Below, one piece after another: positions 1-8,300 of a stretch of 64,000 nucleotides of DNA. The stretch is from NCBI GenBank assembly GCA_937902925.1, contig CALFNN010000047.1, positions 1 through 64,000 of the forward strand, in the 5' to 3' direction. Both the position numbers and the translations under genes were made by a program. The notes beneath the pieces are model-generated. The model ran no database searches. It was not told the DNA's origin and saw nothing but the letters and a program-made list of their open reading frames with translations. Each line of letters begins with the position of its first letter. Position 1 is the stretch's first letter. This stretch comes from an uncultured Opitutaceae bacterium (lineage in GTDB: Bacteria > Verrucomicrobiota > Verrucomicrobiia > Opitutales > Opitutaceae).

Positions 1-205
1 ACTCGGATTACCGCAGATACCAAACCACAGAAATATTCGAATATCACCGGCCTGAAAACCGCGCTCCTGCTCAATTTCAAATGCGTTTCGCAACCCCGGA
101 ATTACTGACCGCAGATGACTGCTGGCAGACCGGGAAGAGCTCGATTCATTTTGGGCCGTCTTTCCACCTCTGTTTTGATCTGCGGTATCTGCGTAATCTG
201 CGGTT
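1..205 (+). pseudogene. Internally deleted copy of a GxxExxY element
   Basis: Bases 1-33 match the left flank of the intact GxxExxY unit (about 250-283) almost base for base. The sequence then jumps directly into the 3' end of the same gene: codons from 40 to the stop at 106-108 read NITGLKTALLLNFK followed by a changed tail, and lack the seven codons RAKLDIK found in the intact copy. Roughly 300 bases of coding sequence are gone. The copy ends in an ATCTGCGG-type repeat at 177-205, like the one closing the intact unit. The window edge hides its true left end. Confidence 0.6.
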
Positions 206-240
206 CAACTCCGGGCGGTTCGATTCCAATCCATTTTTCA

Positions 241-767
241 CCGCAGATAACTCGGATTATCGCAGATACCAATCCACAGAAATACCTCCATGAATGCAGA
301 CAACGTTGAGATCAGTGAAGTTGTGATCGGTGCAGCGATGAAGGTGCTCAATACCCTTCGGCCAGGCTTGGACGAGAAGCTTTACGAGCGGGCGCTCGTC
401 ATCGAGCTCCGCAAGCGCGGCGTGCAATGTGAGCAGCAGAAGGCTCACGAGGTTTTCTACGAGGGCGAACTTATCGGGACGCTCGTGCCCGACCTCATCG
501 TCGCCGAACGGCTGATCGTCGATCCCAAGGTGGTCACGGACTTCAATGAATCGCACGTGGCCCAAATGATCGGCTATTTGAATATCACTGGCTTGAAAAC
601 CGCGCTGCTGCTCAATTTCAAACGCGCCAAGCTCGATATCAAACGCGTTTCGCAATCCCAGAATTCCTGACCGCCGATGGCGGGTATGCCGAACCGTGAA
701 GACCGATCCATTATACGCCGTCCTTTTCAGTTCGGCCTTGATCTGCGATCTCTGCGAAATCTGCGGT
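241..767. mobile_element. Inverted-repeat-bounded unit carrying a GxxExxY gene
   Basis: The left boundary (241-270) contains CCGCAGAT and CGCAGATACC blocks. The right boundary (740-767) contains their reverse complements, ATCTGCG and ATCTGCGGT, so the gene sits between inverted repeats. The neighbouring deleted copy (1-205) closes with the same type of repeat, which suggests the two are sister copies of one unit. There is no transposase, so any mobility would be passive or mediated from elsewhere. The boundaries are inferred from two copies only. Confidence 0.4.
290..670 (+). CDS. GxxExxY family protein (PD-(D/E)XK-like)
   Basis: A 126-residue protein with the family's signature G-L-D-E-K-L-Y at residues 26-32. 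It also has a nuclease-fold-like core, with D68 in the strand PDLIV and D78-P-K80 where most relatives have E-x-K. The family is widespread in Verrucomicrobiota, Planctomycetes and Bacteroidota; it is predicted to adopt a PD-(D/E)XK nuclease fold, but no cellular role is established. The gene looks complete at the usual family length. It lies inside ATCTGCGG-type inverted repeats beside a decayed sister copy. The start at 290 gives the standard N-terminus; no clear Shine-Dalgarno sequence is visible. Confidence 0.85.
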   Translation: MNADNVEISEVVIGAAMKVLNTLRPGLDEKLYERALVIELRKRGVQCEQQKAHEVFYEGELIGTLVPDLIVAERLIVDPKVVTDFNESHVAQMIGYLNITGLKTALLLNFKRAKLDIKRVSQSQNS

Positions 768-770
768 AAA

Positions 771-907
771 AATGCCTTGTTAAGATGTCGGTAGGGGCGG
801 CTATGCGGCCGTCATGGCCTCGCGCGAAGGCTGGCTCCGAGCCGCCCTGGGTTCCAACGGCGCTCCGCCTCGATGTAGCCGGGGCCGCTGACTCCGGAGA
901 GAGGTTC
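771..907. repeat. Intergenic GTAGCCGG-type hairpin repeat
   Basis: This non-coding stretch contains GTAGCC at 875-880 followed by an imperfect hairpin, CCGGGG...CTCCGG (about 879-897). It resembles the much better preserved element at 26863-26909, so the two may belong to one dispersed intergenic repeat family. Nothing else is recognisable. Confidence 0.4.
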
Positions 908-1206
908 TTAGGAACCCAACCGATGCCGCCAATAGCTCGGGTCACGTTTCAACGGCATGACCGCCACGATCCAAACCGTGTCGGATTCGTCGAGGTAAAG
1001 GAGCGCATAGGGAAAGCCATCCGCCAGGATGCGGCGCATGTCGCCGTCAATTCGCCGAAGCGGTGCGGCGCTGCGCAGGCTTCGACAATCAGTCTTTCAA
1101 TCTCGTCGTAAAACCGGCCACCCAATTCCGGTGCGATGTCGGCGCAATACCCGGCAGCCTCCGCGTATTCCTCGTCGGCCTCGGGATGGAAATGATGGGG
1201 CTTCAC
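908..1206 (-). pseudogene. ParE/RelE-family toxin, frameshifted
   Basis: The first ~51 codons (from 1206) encode a normal ParE-like N-terminus, with HPEADEEY and a helix ending in APHRFGEL. The frame then breaks near 1051-1060. Reading one base over restores the conserved second half: RIDGDMRRILADGFPYALL, then YLDESDTVWIVAVMPLK and a YWRHR tail, with a stop at 908-910. A single-base deletion explains the break. Unrepaired, the original frame ends at 949 with an unrelated tail. ParE-type toxins poison gyrase or mRNA; this copy is probably inactive unless the indel is a sequencing error. Its start overlaps the antitoxin stop. Confidence 0.8.
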
Positions 1207-1436
1207 CGACCCACGATCTTGCGGACGCGCGCGGAAACGACTTCACCCGGGATCCCCTTCACCTTGCCGCTGCGGATTTCCTCGACGCGGCGCGAAATGA
1301 CCGGGCGCCAGGCTTCCTCGACCTTCGGGTCCAGACCACCGTGCTTGGCGAGCATGAGCCGGTCAACCAACTCGGCGACAACGTCGTCGGGCCATAGTTG
1401 GGCTTCTTCCACGATTTGGTCGACGGTCAGGGACAT
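1203..1436 (-). CDS. Addiction-module antitoxin (unstable antitoxin family)
   Basis: A 77-residue protein, MSLTVDQIVEEAQLWP..., matching the short helical 'putative addiction module component' family that is usually encoded directly upstream of RelE/ParE toxins. Residues ~10-35 form the typical helix (DDVVAELVDRLML), and the C-terminal half (PVISRRVEEIRSGKVKGIPG) is the usual toxin-wrapping segment. Its stop overlaps the toxin start by four bases, the normal coupled arrangement. It looks intact although its partner is frameshifted, so it may now act only as an orphan antitoxin or repressor. Confidence 0.8.
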   Translation of the reverse strand: MSLTVDQIVEEAQLWPDDVVAELVDRLMLAKHGGLDPKVEEAWRPVISRRVEEIRSGKVKGIPGEVVSARVRKIVGR

Positions 1437-1725
1437 GAACGCAGCATGTAGGGTGGTGGGTGGTTTTCAACTCCGGCGTTCGGGCTGCTGGCTGTAGGGG
1501 CGATCAGCGGGCTGATGTTGCGGCGGCGGAGATTCTGAAAGCCAAGGACCGAGGGGCCTACAAACGCACGCCTTTCGAGTGAAAGGCGAGTGCGGCAATT
1601 TCACGCTGCTGCTTCGGGTCGACATCTATTCGCTCAGAGCTCACTCGATCCAGGGCAAGTCTGGTTTCGATCTCGCAGCGTAGTAGTCGTCGCAGATTGA
1701 TGTTTCGGTAAGATTTCCTTAGCTC
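1437..1725. other. Gene-free stretch with a possible transposase remnant
   Basis: No intact gene is supported. Codons 1511-1582 on the plus strand read ADVAAAEILKAKDRGAYKRT and end at a stop a few codons later. The preceding bases keep a Gly-Cys pair in frame. This loosely resembles the zinc-ribbon C-terminus (C...D.NAA.NIL) of TnpB/OrfB-type proteins. The match is too short to be confident. Confidence 0.25.
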
Positions 1726-1731
1726 GTGCGA

Positions 1732-2238
1732 ATGAATCAAGTTCGCGCACTTCTGTTTCTGGCGGTGACGCCGTTGGCCGCGGCAATTGAGCCCCGGGCA
1801 GTCGCGGAAGCGGCCATGCGGGCATGGGTGTCGCACGACGCGAAAGCGCTGCTCCCGCTATCGCACCCGGAGCTGATTTCGCGGATGAGAAGTGCGCGAA
1901 TAATTCAGTCCTATCTCGAGGATCATCCAGCCAAGCGAACGGTCTTGAAGTCCGGGTCAGACAAGGAAGTGGTAACGCTCATGTGTGAGGCGTTGGAAAC
2001 CATCGTGCCGCCGCGAGATGGTCGCTTCGTTTACGAAGATCGTTACGTCGGCACCACGGAAGTTGGAGATTTGGCGCTGGTGACATTTGAGAGTTCAGTG
2101 AAATCCGCGGGAAGTTCGTCGAGACCACTGGTCAACCAAGATACGTTCGTGTTGAAACGAAAGGACGGACAATGGCTTTTCCTCTGGTCCATCGCAGTCA
2201 GCATCCATGTTGATCTCGATTGGGACCCGCGCCCGTGA
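1732..2238 (+). CDS. Exported protein of unknown function
   Basis: About 168 residues starting MNQVRALLFLAVTPLAAA, a plausible signal peptide, followed by a helical segment (AVAEAAMRAWVSHDAKALLP) and an alternating beta-rich C-terminal half ending in DTFVLKRKDGQWLFLW. That pattern (helix, 'AxxxHD', then 'FVLKRxDGQWLFxxS') recalls NTF2-like/DUF4440-type folds, but no family is firmly recognised. A GTG six bases upstream (1726) is an alternative start; ATG was preferred because it gives a cleaner signal peptide. Base composition is visibly less G+C-rich than the genes from 2.9 kb onward. Confidence 0.6.
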   Translation: MNQVRALLFLAVTPLAAAIEPRAVAEAAMRAWVSHDAKALLPLSHPELISRMRSARIIQSYLEDHPAKRTVLKSGSDKEVVTLMCEALETIVPPRDGRFVYEDRYVGTTEVGDLALVTFESSVKSAGSSSRPLVNQDTFVLKRKDGQWLFLWSIAVSIHVDLDWDPRP

Positions 2239-2386
2239 AGCCTCCAATGGCGCACAGAGACAGAGATTGATTCCATGTGGGCGATTTTGAAATTCATGAC
2301 GGTGTGTCTCCTCGCCACCATTGCTTAGGCTTGGGACACAACAAGGAGCATAAGTTAACTTTCCCGTCTGCTAACGTCACGCGAAC
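2239..2386. other. Short intergenic stretch with a 17-codon fragment
   Basis: An ATG at 2275 opens MWAILKFMTVCLLATIA and stops at once, looking like an isolated signal or membrane segment whose gene has been lost. No other feature was seen. Confidence 0.3.
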
Positions 2387-2701
2387 ATGTTCTCGCTCGC
2401 TGGAATGGTCATCGTCGTCGTTGCGCTCTTCGCAACCCTGGTCTGGCGGATGTTCAACCGACCGCAGTCGGTTCGGGAGCGAATGAAGGCATGGGCCGGC
2501 GAAAACGAACTGGAAATTGTCCGCGCGGAAAGGCGTTACCTTTCGTGCGGTCCATTCAGGTGGAAGCGAGCGGGTGTCGTGTTCCGGGTCGAGGTGCGGA
2601 TGCGCGACGGCCGGTTGCGGAAGGGATGGATCAGGTTCGGCTATGACGCTTTCTCGCGTCAGCCGTGGTCGGAGAGCTCGGTCTGGGACGAAAGCCTGTG
2701 A
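2387..2701 (+). CDS. Small single-pass membrane protein, unknown
   Basis: A 104-residue protein with one N-terminal transmembrane helix (residues ~5-22, MVIVVVALFATLVW), then a basic cytoplasmic-like domain rich in Arg and Trp (ENELEIVRAERRYLSCGPF, later GWIRFGYDAF). The pattern 'membrane anchor plus small soluble beta domain' is common among hypothetical inner-membrane proteins; no family is recognised. It follows the exported orphan gene and precedes aminopeptidase P without obvious co-transcription. Confidence 0.6.
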   Translation: MFSLAGMVIVVVALFATLVWRMFNRPQSVRERMKAWAGENELEIVRAERRYLSCGPFRWKRAGVVFRVEVRMRDGRLRKGWIRFGYDAFSRQPWSESSVWDESL

Positions 2702-2876
2702 TTCAAGTCCCAGGCAAGTCAGATTGTAAGTCGCGGTTTTCGGCCCGCCCGGAGGTCGGGCACTACCGCGCTGTGCGCAACTGATCGGAAGTGGGTTGCG
2801 CGAAAATTCGTGTTTATTGGTGTTCATTCGTGATTTTCTTTGTTTCAGCGTTCCGACCAAAGAAACCCGACCGACC
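2702..2876. repeat. Intergenic repeat-like text upstream of pepP
   Basis: The stretch contains GCCCGCCCGGAGGTCGGGC (a short inverted repeat near 2744-2762) and, at about 2810-2835, the phrase GTGTTTATTGGTGTTCATTC. The second is of a kind that recurs between genes in Verrucomicrobiota and Planctomycetes (recollection, not checked). No gene is supported here; an in-frame extension of pepP upstream of 2877 would simply translate this repeat. Confidence 0.35.
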
Positions 2877-4154
2877 ATGACCGACTCGCTTAACGCCCGG
2901 CGCGCTCGCCTGATCGATGCTTTGCAACCGGACGACGCCATCCTCCTCGTCGGCGCCGGCGAACCGGTGCCGCTGCCGGAGGGGACCGACCAGAATTATC
3001 CGTATCGCAGCCACTCGGAGTATTACTATCTCGCCGGCATGGAGTGCCCCAGCGGCGTGCTCGCGGTCGATTTCAAGGGCGGCGCGTGCGGCGAGTGGGT
3101 GTCATTCGTGCCCGACCTCACCGAGCGCGAGCGCATTTGGGATGGGCGTGCGCCGGTGCCGGGAACGACGATCGCCGCGCTCGAGCCGTGGCTCACGCAG
3201 CGGCGCGGCCGGCCGATCATCATGCTCGGCGAGCCGCTCCGCGGCGTCCGCGCCGACGCGGCGCTCACGTTCCAGGCGCGCGAAAAACTCCGCCATCTCC
3301 GCCGGCCGAAGGACGCAGGCGAGATCGCGCTGATGCGTCGCGCAGCGGCGGCGACGGCGCCGGGTTATGCGCGGCTGCGCGAGTTGATCGCGCCCGGCGT
3401 GACGGAGCGCGCGCTGCAGATCGAGATGGAGGTGGAATATCTCCGGCACGGCGCCTCGCGGACGGGCTACGCGTCGATCGTCGGGATCGGGAGCAATTCG
3501 GCGATCCTGCACACGGAGCCGACGAGCCACGCGGCGAAGGCGGGGGATTTCGTGCTGGTGGACGCTGCGGCGGAGGTCGACCGCTACATGGTCGACGTGA
3601 CGCGGACGTTTGTCGTGGGTGAGCCGACGCCGTTTCAGCGCGATCTGCACCAGATCGTGGTGGCGGCGGAGGAGCGGGCGGTGGCGAAGTGCCGGCCCGG
3701 CGCGGAGTGGAAGGAAATCCACCTCGGCGCCGCGCGCGACATGGTGGCCGGGCTCGTCGGGATGGGCGTGATGCGCGGCGCGGCGGATTCACTCGTCGAG
3801 CAGAATGCGCACCTGTTGTTTTTCCCGCACGGCATCGGGCACATGGTCGGGCTCGGCGTGCGCGACGCGAGCGGCTCGCAGCCGGGCCGCGCGAAGGACC
3901 CGCGCCCGTGCCTGGAAAATCTGCGGATGGACCTGACGCTGGCGCCGGGCTACGCGGTGACGGTTGAACCGGGATTGTATTTCATCCCCGCGTTGCTCAA
4001 CGACCCGAAGCGCCGCGAAAAACATCGCAACGTCGTCAACTGGCCGCTGGTCGACCAGCATATCGGGCTCGGCGGCGTGCGGATCGAGGACACGGTGATC
4101 GTGACGAACGGCGAGCCGGAGTCGCTGACCGGCATGATTCCGAAAACGCCATGA
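2877..4154 (+). CDS. pepP: Xaa-Pro aminopeptidase (aminopeptidase P)
   Basis: A 425-residue M24-family metallopeptidase that removes N-terminal residues preceding proline. The N-terminal creatinase/AMPP domain (residues ~1-165) is followed by the pita-bread catalytic domain. All five metal ligands are visible: D229 and D240 in VDAAAEVDRYMVDVTRTF, H322 in HGIGHMVG, E364 in VEPGLY and E404 in RIEDTV. The ATG at 2877 was chosen because the N-terminus MTDSLNARRARL is typical and the upstream in-frame sequence is repeat-like. Its stop overlaps the start of the serine hydrolase (ATGA), so the two are translationally coupled. No signal peptide: cytoplasmic. Confidence 0.93.
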   Translation: MTDSLNARRARLIDALQPDDAILLVGAGEPVPLPEGTDQNYPYRSHSEYYYLAGMECPSGVLAVDFKGGACGEWVSFVPDLTERERIWDGRAPVPGTTIAALEPWLTQRRGRPIIMLGEPLRGVRADAALTFQAREKLRHLRRPKDAGEIALMRRAAAATAPGYARLRELIAPGVTERALQIEMEVEYLRHGASRTGYASIVGIGSNSAILHTEPTSHAAKAGDFVLVDAAAEVDRYMVDVTRTFVVGEPTPFQRDLHQIVVAAEERAVAKCRPGAEWKEIHLGAARDMVAGLVGMGVMRGAADSLVEQNAHLLFFPHGIGHMVGLGVRDASGSQPGRAKDPRPCLENLRMDLTLAPGYAVTVEPGLYFIPALLNDPKRREKHRNVVNWPLVDQHIGLGGVRIEDTVIVTNGEPESLTGMIPKTP

Positions 4155-5320
4155 GCCGGCGCTCCATTTTCGTCTCGTGCGTCGCCGCAGGGATCGCGGC
4201 GGCGGCGGTCGCGGCGGACTATTTTCCGCCGCGCGGCGAATGGGCGCACCGGGCGCCGGCCGAGTTGGGGTTCGATGCGGCGAAGTTGCAGGCGGCGGTC
4301 GATTTCGCGGTGGCGAACGAAAGCACGGGACGGCGCGACATGGCGGCGGAGTTGCAGCGGACGTTCGGGGCGCGCGAGCCGGACTTCAAGATTCTCGGGC
4401 CGACGCAGCCGCGCGGCGACATGACCGGCGTGATCATTCATCGCGGTTACGTTGCGACCGAGTGGGGCGAGCCGGGGCGCGTGGACATGACGCACAGCGT
4501 GACGAAGACTTTTCTCACGACGCTGGTCGGCCTCGCGTGGCAACGCGGGATGATCCGCGACCTCGGCGACCATCCGCGCGACTACCTGCCGACGGGGCTG
4601 GGCGACGAATTGTTCGGCTCCGAGCACAACGCGAAAATCACGTGGGAACACCTGTTGCGGCAGACGAGCGACTGGAGCGGCACGCTCTGGGGCGTGCCCG
4701 ACTGGGCGGACCGGCCGGTCGGGGCGACGCCGGCGGATTATCCGCACCGGCCGATGCACGAGCCGGGGACGTTTTTCAAATACAACGATGTCCGCGTGAA
4801 CCTGCTGGCGCTCGTGACGCTCAACGTGTGGCGCCGGCCGCTGCCGCAGGTGTTGCGCGAGGAAGTGATGGACCCCATCGGCGCGTCGAACACGTGGCGC
4901 TGGCACGGCTACGAGAACTCATGGGTCACAATCGACGGGCAATCGATGCAATCGGTGAGCGGCGGCGGGCACCTCGGCGGCGGGATGTTCATCAACGCCT
5001 GGGATATGGCGCGGTTCGGTTATCTGTTTCTCCACGGAGGCAAGTGGGCCGGGCGCGAGATCGTGCCGGAGAAATGGATCGCGCTGGCGCGGACGCCGGG
5101 ACCGGCGAACGCGAACTACGGCTTCGCGAACTGGTATCTCAACACAGGCCGCAAGCCGCTGCCTGCGGCGCCGGCGAGCCTCGTGCGGTTTGTCGGCAAC
5201 GGCGAAAACGTGATCGCGATCGACTGGGAGCACGACCTCGTGATGGTCGTCCGCTGGATCAAGAACGACGAGGCGCTGAACGGATTCATCGGCCGCGTGC
5301 TCGGGGCGCTCGACGAATGA
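4151..5320 (+). CDS. Exported serine hydrolase (beta-lactamase/DD-peptidase fold)
   Basis: A 389-residue protein with a signal peptide (residues ~1-22, MSRRSIFVSCVAAGIAAAAV) and a class C beta-lactamase-like domain. The nucleophile motif S116-V-T-K119 lies in HSVTKTF. The second motif reads Y211-N-D where most relatives have Y-S-N or Y-A-N, and the third-motif region is GGHLGGG. Such proteins are esterases, DD-peptidases or amidases, and the substrate cannot be read from sequence. It is coupled to aminopeptidase P by a four-base overlap. It ends 27 bases from the convergent GH9 gene. Confidence 0.88.
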   Translation: MSRRSIFVSCVAAGIAAAAVAADYFPPRGEWAHRAPAELGFDAAKLQAAVDFAVANESTGRRDMAAELQRTFGAREPDFKILGPTQPRGDMTGVIIHRGYVATEWGEPGRVDMTHSVTKTFLTTLVGLAWQRGMIRDLGDHPRDYLPTGLGDELFGSEHNAKITWEHLLRQTSDWSGTLWGVPDWADRPVGATPADYPHRPMHEPGTFFKYNDVRVNLLALVTLNVWRRPLPQVLREEVMDPIGASNTWRWHGYENSWVTIDGQSMQSVSGGGHLGGGMFINAWDMARFGYLFLHGGKWAGREIVPEKWIALARTPGPANANYGFANWYLNTGRKPLPAAPASLVRFVGNGENVIAIDWEHDLVMVVRWIKNDEALNGFIGRVLGALDE

Positions 5321-5347
5321 GGCGGCACGCCGCCGCTGGGGGAATGG

Positions 5348-8300
5348 TTATGGCGGCGATGTCACGGACACCGAGGCGTTGGCGAACGCGCGACGGCCGT
5401 CGGGCCATTGGACCTCGGCCTCGATCCAGTTCGCGCCGTCATACACGGGCGTAAAGGTGTAGCTCAGGTTGCCGAAGGCCGGTTCCTGGTCGCTCGCCTC
5501 CCAGACGATTTTTGCGCCGGTCAGGTCCGGGTCCGCGACTTGCAGCGTCACGGTCACCGGCTGGCCGCGAATGACGGAGCCGGTGGGCGCGGTGATCGAG
5601 GCGGCGGTGGTGCGCCAGGCCTGACCGGCCGGCGGAGTTTGTGCGGCGAGCCAGGCGGTGACGGCGAAGCAGCGCACGTAGTCGGTCGTGGAGGCCTCGG
5701 TGGTGACGTTCCAGAAATCGGCCCAGCGGTCGTAAAAAGGATATGGCGCGTCGGCGGCACCGTCGGAGGGGAAACAGAGCGGCGTGAGTTCGCCGCCGTA
5801 GGCCCAGGTCCACGTGAAGCCTTCCTGGATGTTGCCGATGGGGATGCCGTCCTTGGGCAGGATGCGCCGGTCGTTGGCCGAGTATTGGTCCACCACGAAG
5901 CGCTGGCGTTTCCAGCCGAGGCCGGTCACGTAGCTCACGTTGACGGGATTGCAGCCGGCCTCGTAGTTCAGGTTGTCGAGCACGGCGGCGACGTAGTCCG
6001 GGCTGGGGTTGAATTGCTGGGCGGCGACCAGGTCGAAGGCCTGCTCGGTGGAAAAATACCAGCCGGCGGTGCGCACGCGTTTCGTCGCGTCGGGAAAGCT
6101 GGTGCCATAGGCGCTGGCCTGCGACCACGCGAGGCTGACGTTGCCGCCGTCGATGACGGCGGTGACGCACCGGTTGAAATAATCCTGGTCGAGTTGTCCG
6201 GCCGTCAGCCGCCCGCTCTTGACCGCGAACGCGTAGTCGCGCGCCGCGTTGCCGTAGCACATATACATCGGCCACCAGCCCCAGTGCCAGGTGTTGCCGC
6301 GGTCGGTCGGGTCGGGGAACCAGTCCTTGAGCGCGGCCTGATACTGCGGATCGCCGGTGGCGAGAAACATCTCGCACGCGGCCCACGCGAGATCGTCACG
6401 GTCGGTGAAATCGTCGCCGAAGTGCTGGATTTTCTGGTAGGCGCCGTCGAGGCCGTAGCGGGCGATGGCCTCGGTGAGGAATTGCCAGCCGTGCTGGGCG
6501 CGCGCCCAATAGTCGGCGGCCGCCTGCGGGTAGGCCTGCTGGAAGCGGGGTGACGACGCGCACTGCGCGAGCGCGGCGACGGCCGCGGCGGTGGCCACGG
6601 TGTTCTTCGGCCAGACGACCTGCGGGTCGCCATTTTCCGGCAGCACGTCGCCCTCGTATTCGCGGTTCACGGGATTGACGGCATAGTAAAACGCGCCGTC
6701 GGCATCCTGGAGCTTGGCGAGGGCGTCCGCCTCCCACTTGGCCTCCTGCAACACGTCGCTGATGCCATCGCCGCTTTCGGGCAGGCCGAGGTTGTCCAAC
6801 GCGGCGACGCCCGGCAGCGAGTCCGCGGCGAACATGAGCACGTGCACCACCTGCGCCATGTTCCAGGTGACCTTGCTGTAGTTGGCCGCCTCGAAGTGCC
6901 CGCCGGTCACGTCGATGGGGCCCTGATTCACGAAGGGAAACAGTTGCGCCGAGGGACTCGTGAGCCGCGGGGCAATTTGCGGCGGGTTGTCGGAGTTCAC
7001 CTCTGTGGCGTAGTTCGCGACCGTCTGCCACGTGAAGTCGTAGGGCGCGGCATCGTTCACCGGCACGCCCGCCGGTGCGGTGTGGTCGGCGGCGTGCGTG
7101 AAGCGCGTGAACGGCATCGCGACGTCGAAGCCGCTGCGTTGCTCGAGCAGGCCCAGTGCGTAGGTGCGCGCAAAGGCCATCGCGGTGCCCTCGTCGATCC
7201 GGAACCGGAGCGAGGCGCCCATGCCGGGCACGACGACGCGATATTCCCCCGGCGTGGTGAAGCCGCTGAAGTCCGCCTCGTAGACGCTTTGATACGGCGT
7301 CGGCGTGTAGGTGAAGCCGACATCGCGGCGCTGGATCAGCGAGCCCTGGAAAACGGCCGCGCCGCTGCTCGTGTCCACGAGGGAAAAATTCGTGGCGGCG
7401 ACGGGCATTTCGCCGGCGTTGCCGAGGTAATAACCGACGAGGGCTTTTTTCGGGAAGGCGGGCAGGTAGCCTTCCTGGTTGACGTGGATCGCGGGATTGA
7501 AACGCAACGGGTCGGCGGTGGCGGCGAATCCCATGCTCGCGGGCCAGAGCGTGCCATCGTTCGTCACGTCCACCGACTGGGCGTCGGCGATCGGCGTGTC
7601 CAACTGGACGAACAGCGAATTGCCGATCCGCAAATCCCGCCAGTCCAGCGGCGCGTAGATCGGCCGGCGCCGGAAGCCGATACCGTGCGCCGCGACGGGC
7701 TGGCCGTTGACCGTCACGTGCAGGCTCGACATGTCGGGCGGCGCAAAATTGCCCTGATCGTCGACCCAGTCCCAACTGTCGACGTGTGCCGGGTCGGGCT
7801 GCTTGGCGTTGATGCGGACCAGTTCGAGCAACGTCGGCGACAGAATGCGCAGCGAGTTGTCGCCCGGCTGGGGCACCTGGAGCATCGCTTCATCGATGGC
7901 CGGCGGCGGAGGTGGGCCACCTCCGGAGTCCGGCGCCGATTTTCCGGCGAGATCCCACGTGGCGCGGCCGTCATATTGGACGAAGCCCATGCCGGAGAGC
8001 GTGCGGCCTTCGAGGTTCACGGCGCTCGCGGGCACTTCGAGGCGGGTCCAGACGCCTGGCGGCGGCAGGGCGCCCATCGGCCACTGATCCGCCGTGCCGT
8101 CGGTGCCCCATGGGATCAGGTTCTCGCCCCAGTAAGCGAGATGCGACCACGACGTGCCGTCGGACCAGCCGAGCATGATCTCACGCGGCGGATTGGCGGG
8201 ATCCAGATAGACCCATGCGAACAATGCGTCGCCCGACCCCACCGCCAGCGTAGCCGAGGCGTCGGCGAAGTTGTGGAAGTGAATACCCGGAGCGAGCGTC

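Noticed and set aside
1558-1836. Minus-strand frame of 92 codons overlapping the exported orphan gene
   Set aside because: It overlaps the signal peptide of a better gene on the other strand and shows no family resemblance.
2796-2876. N-terminal extension of aminopeptidase P
   Set aside because: It translates an intergenic repeat. The family N-terminus begins at 2877.
5408-6553. Plus-strand open frame of 381 codons
   Set aside because: It is antisense to the catalytic domain of the GH9-like gene and has no domain features.
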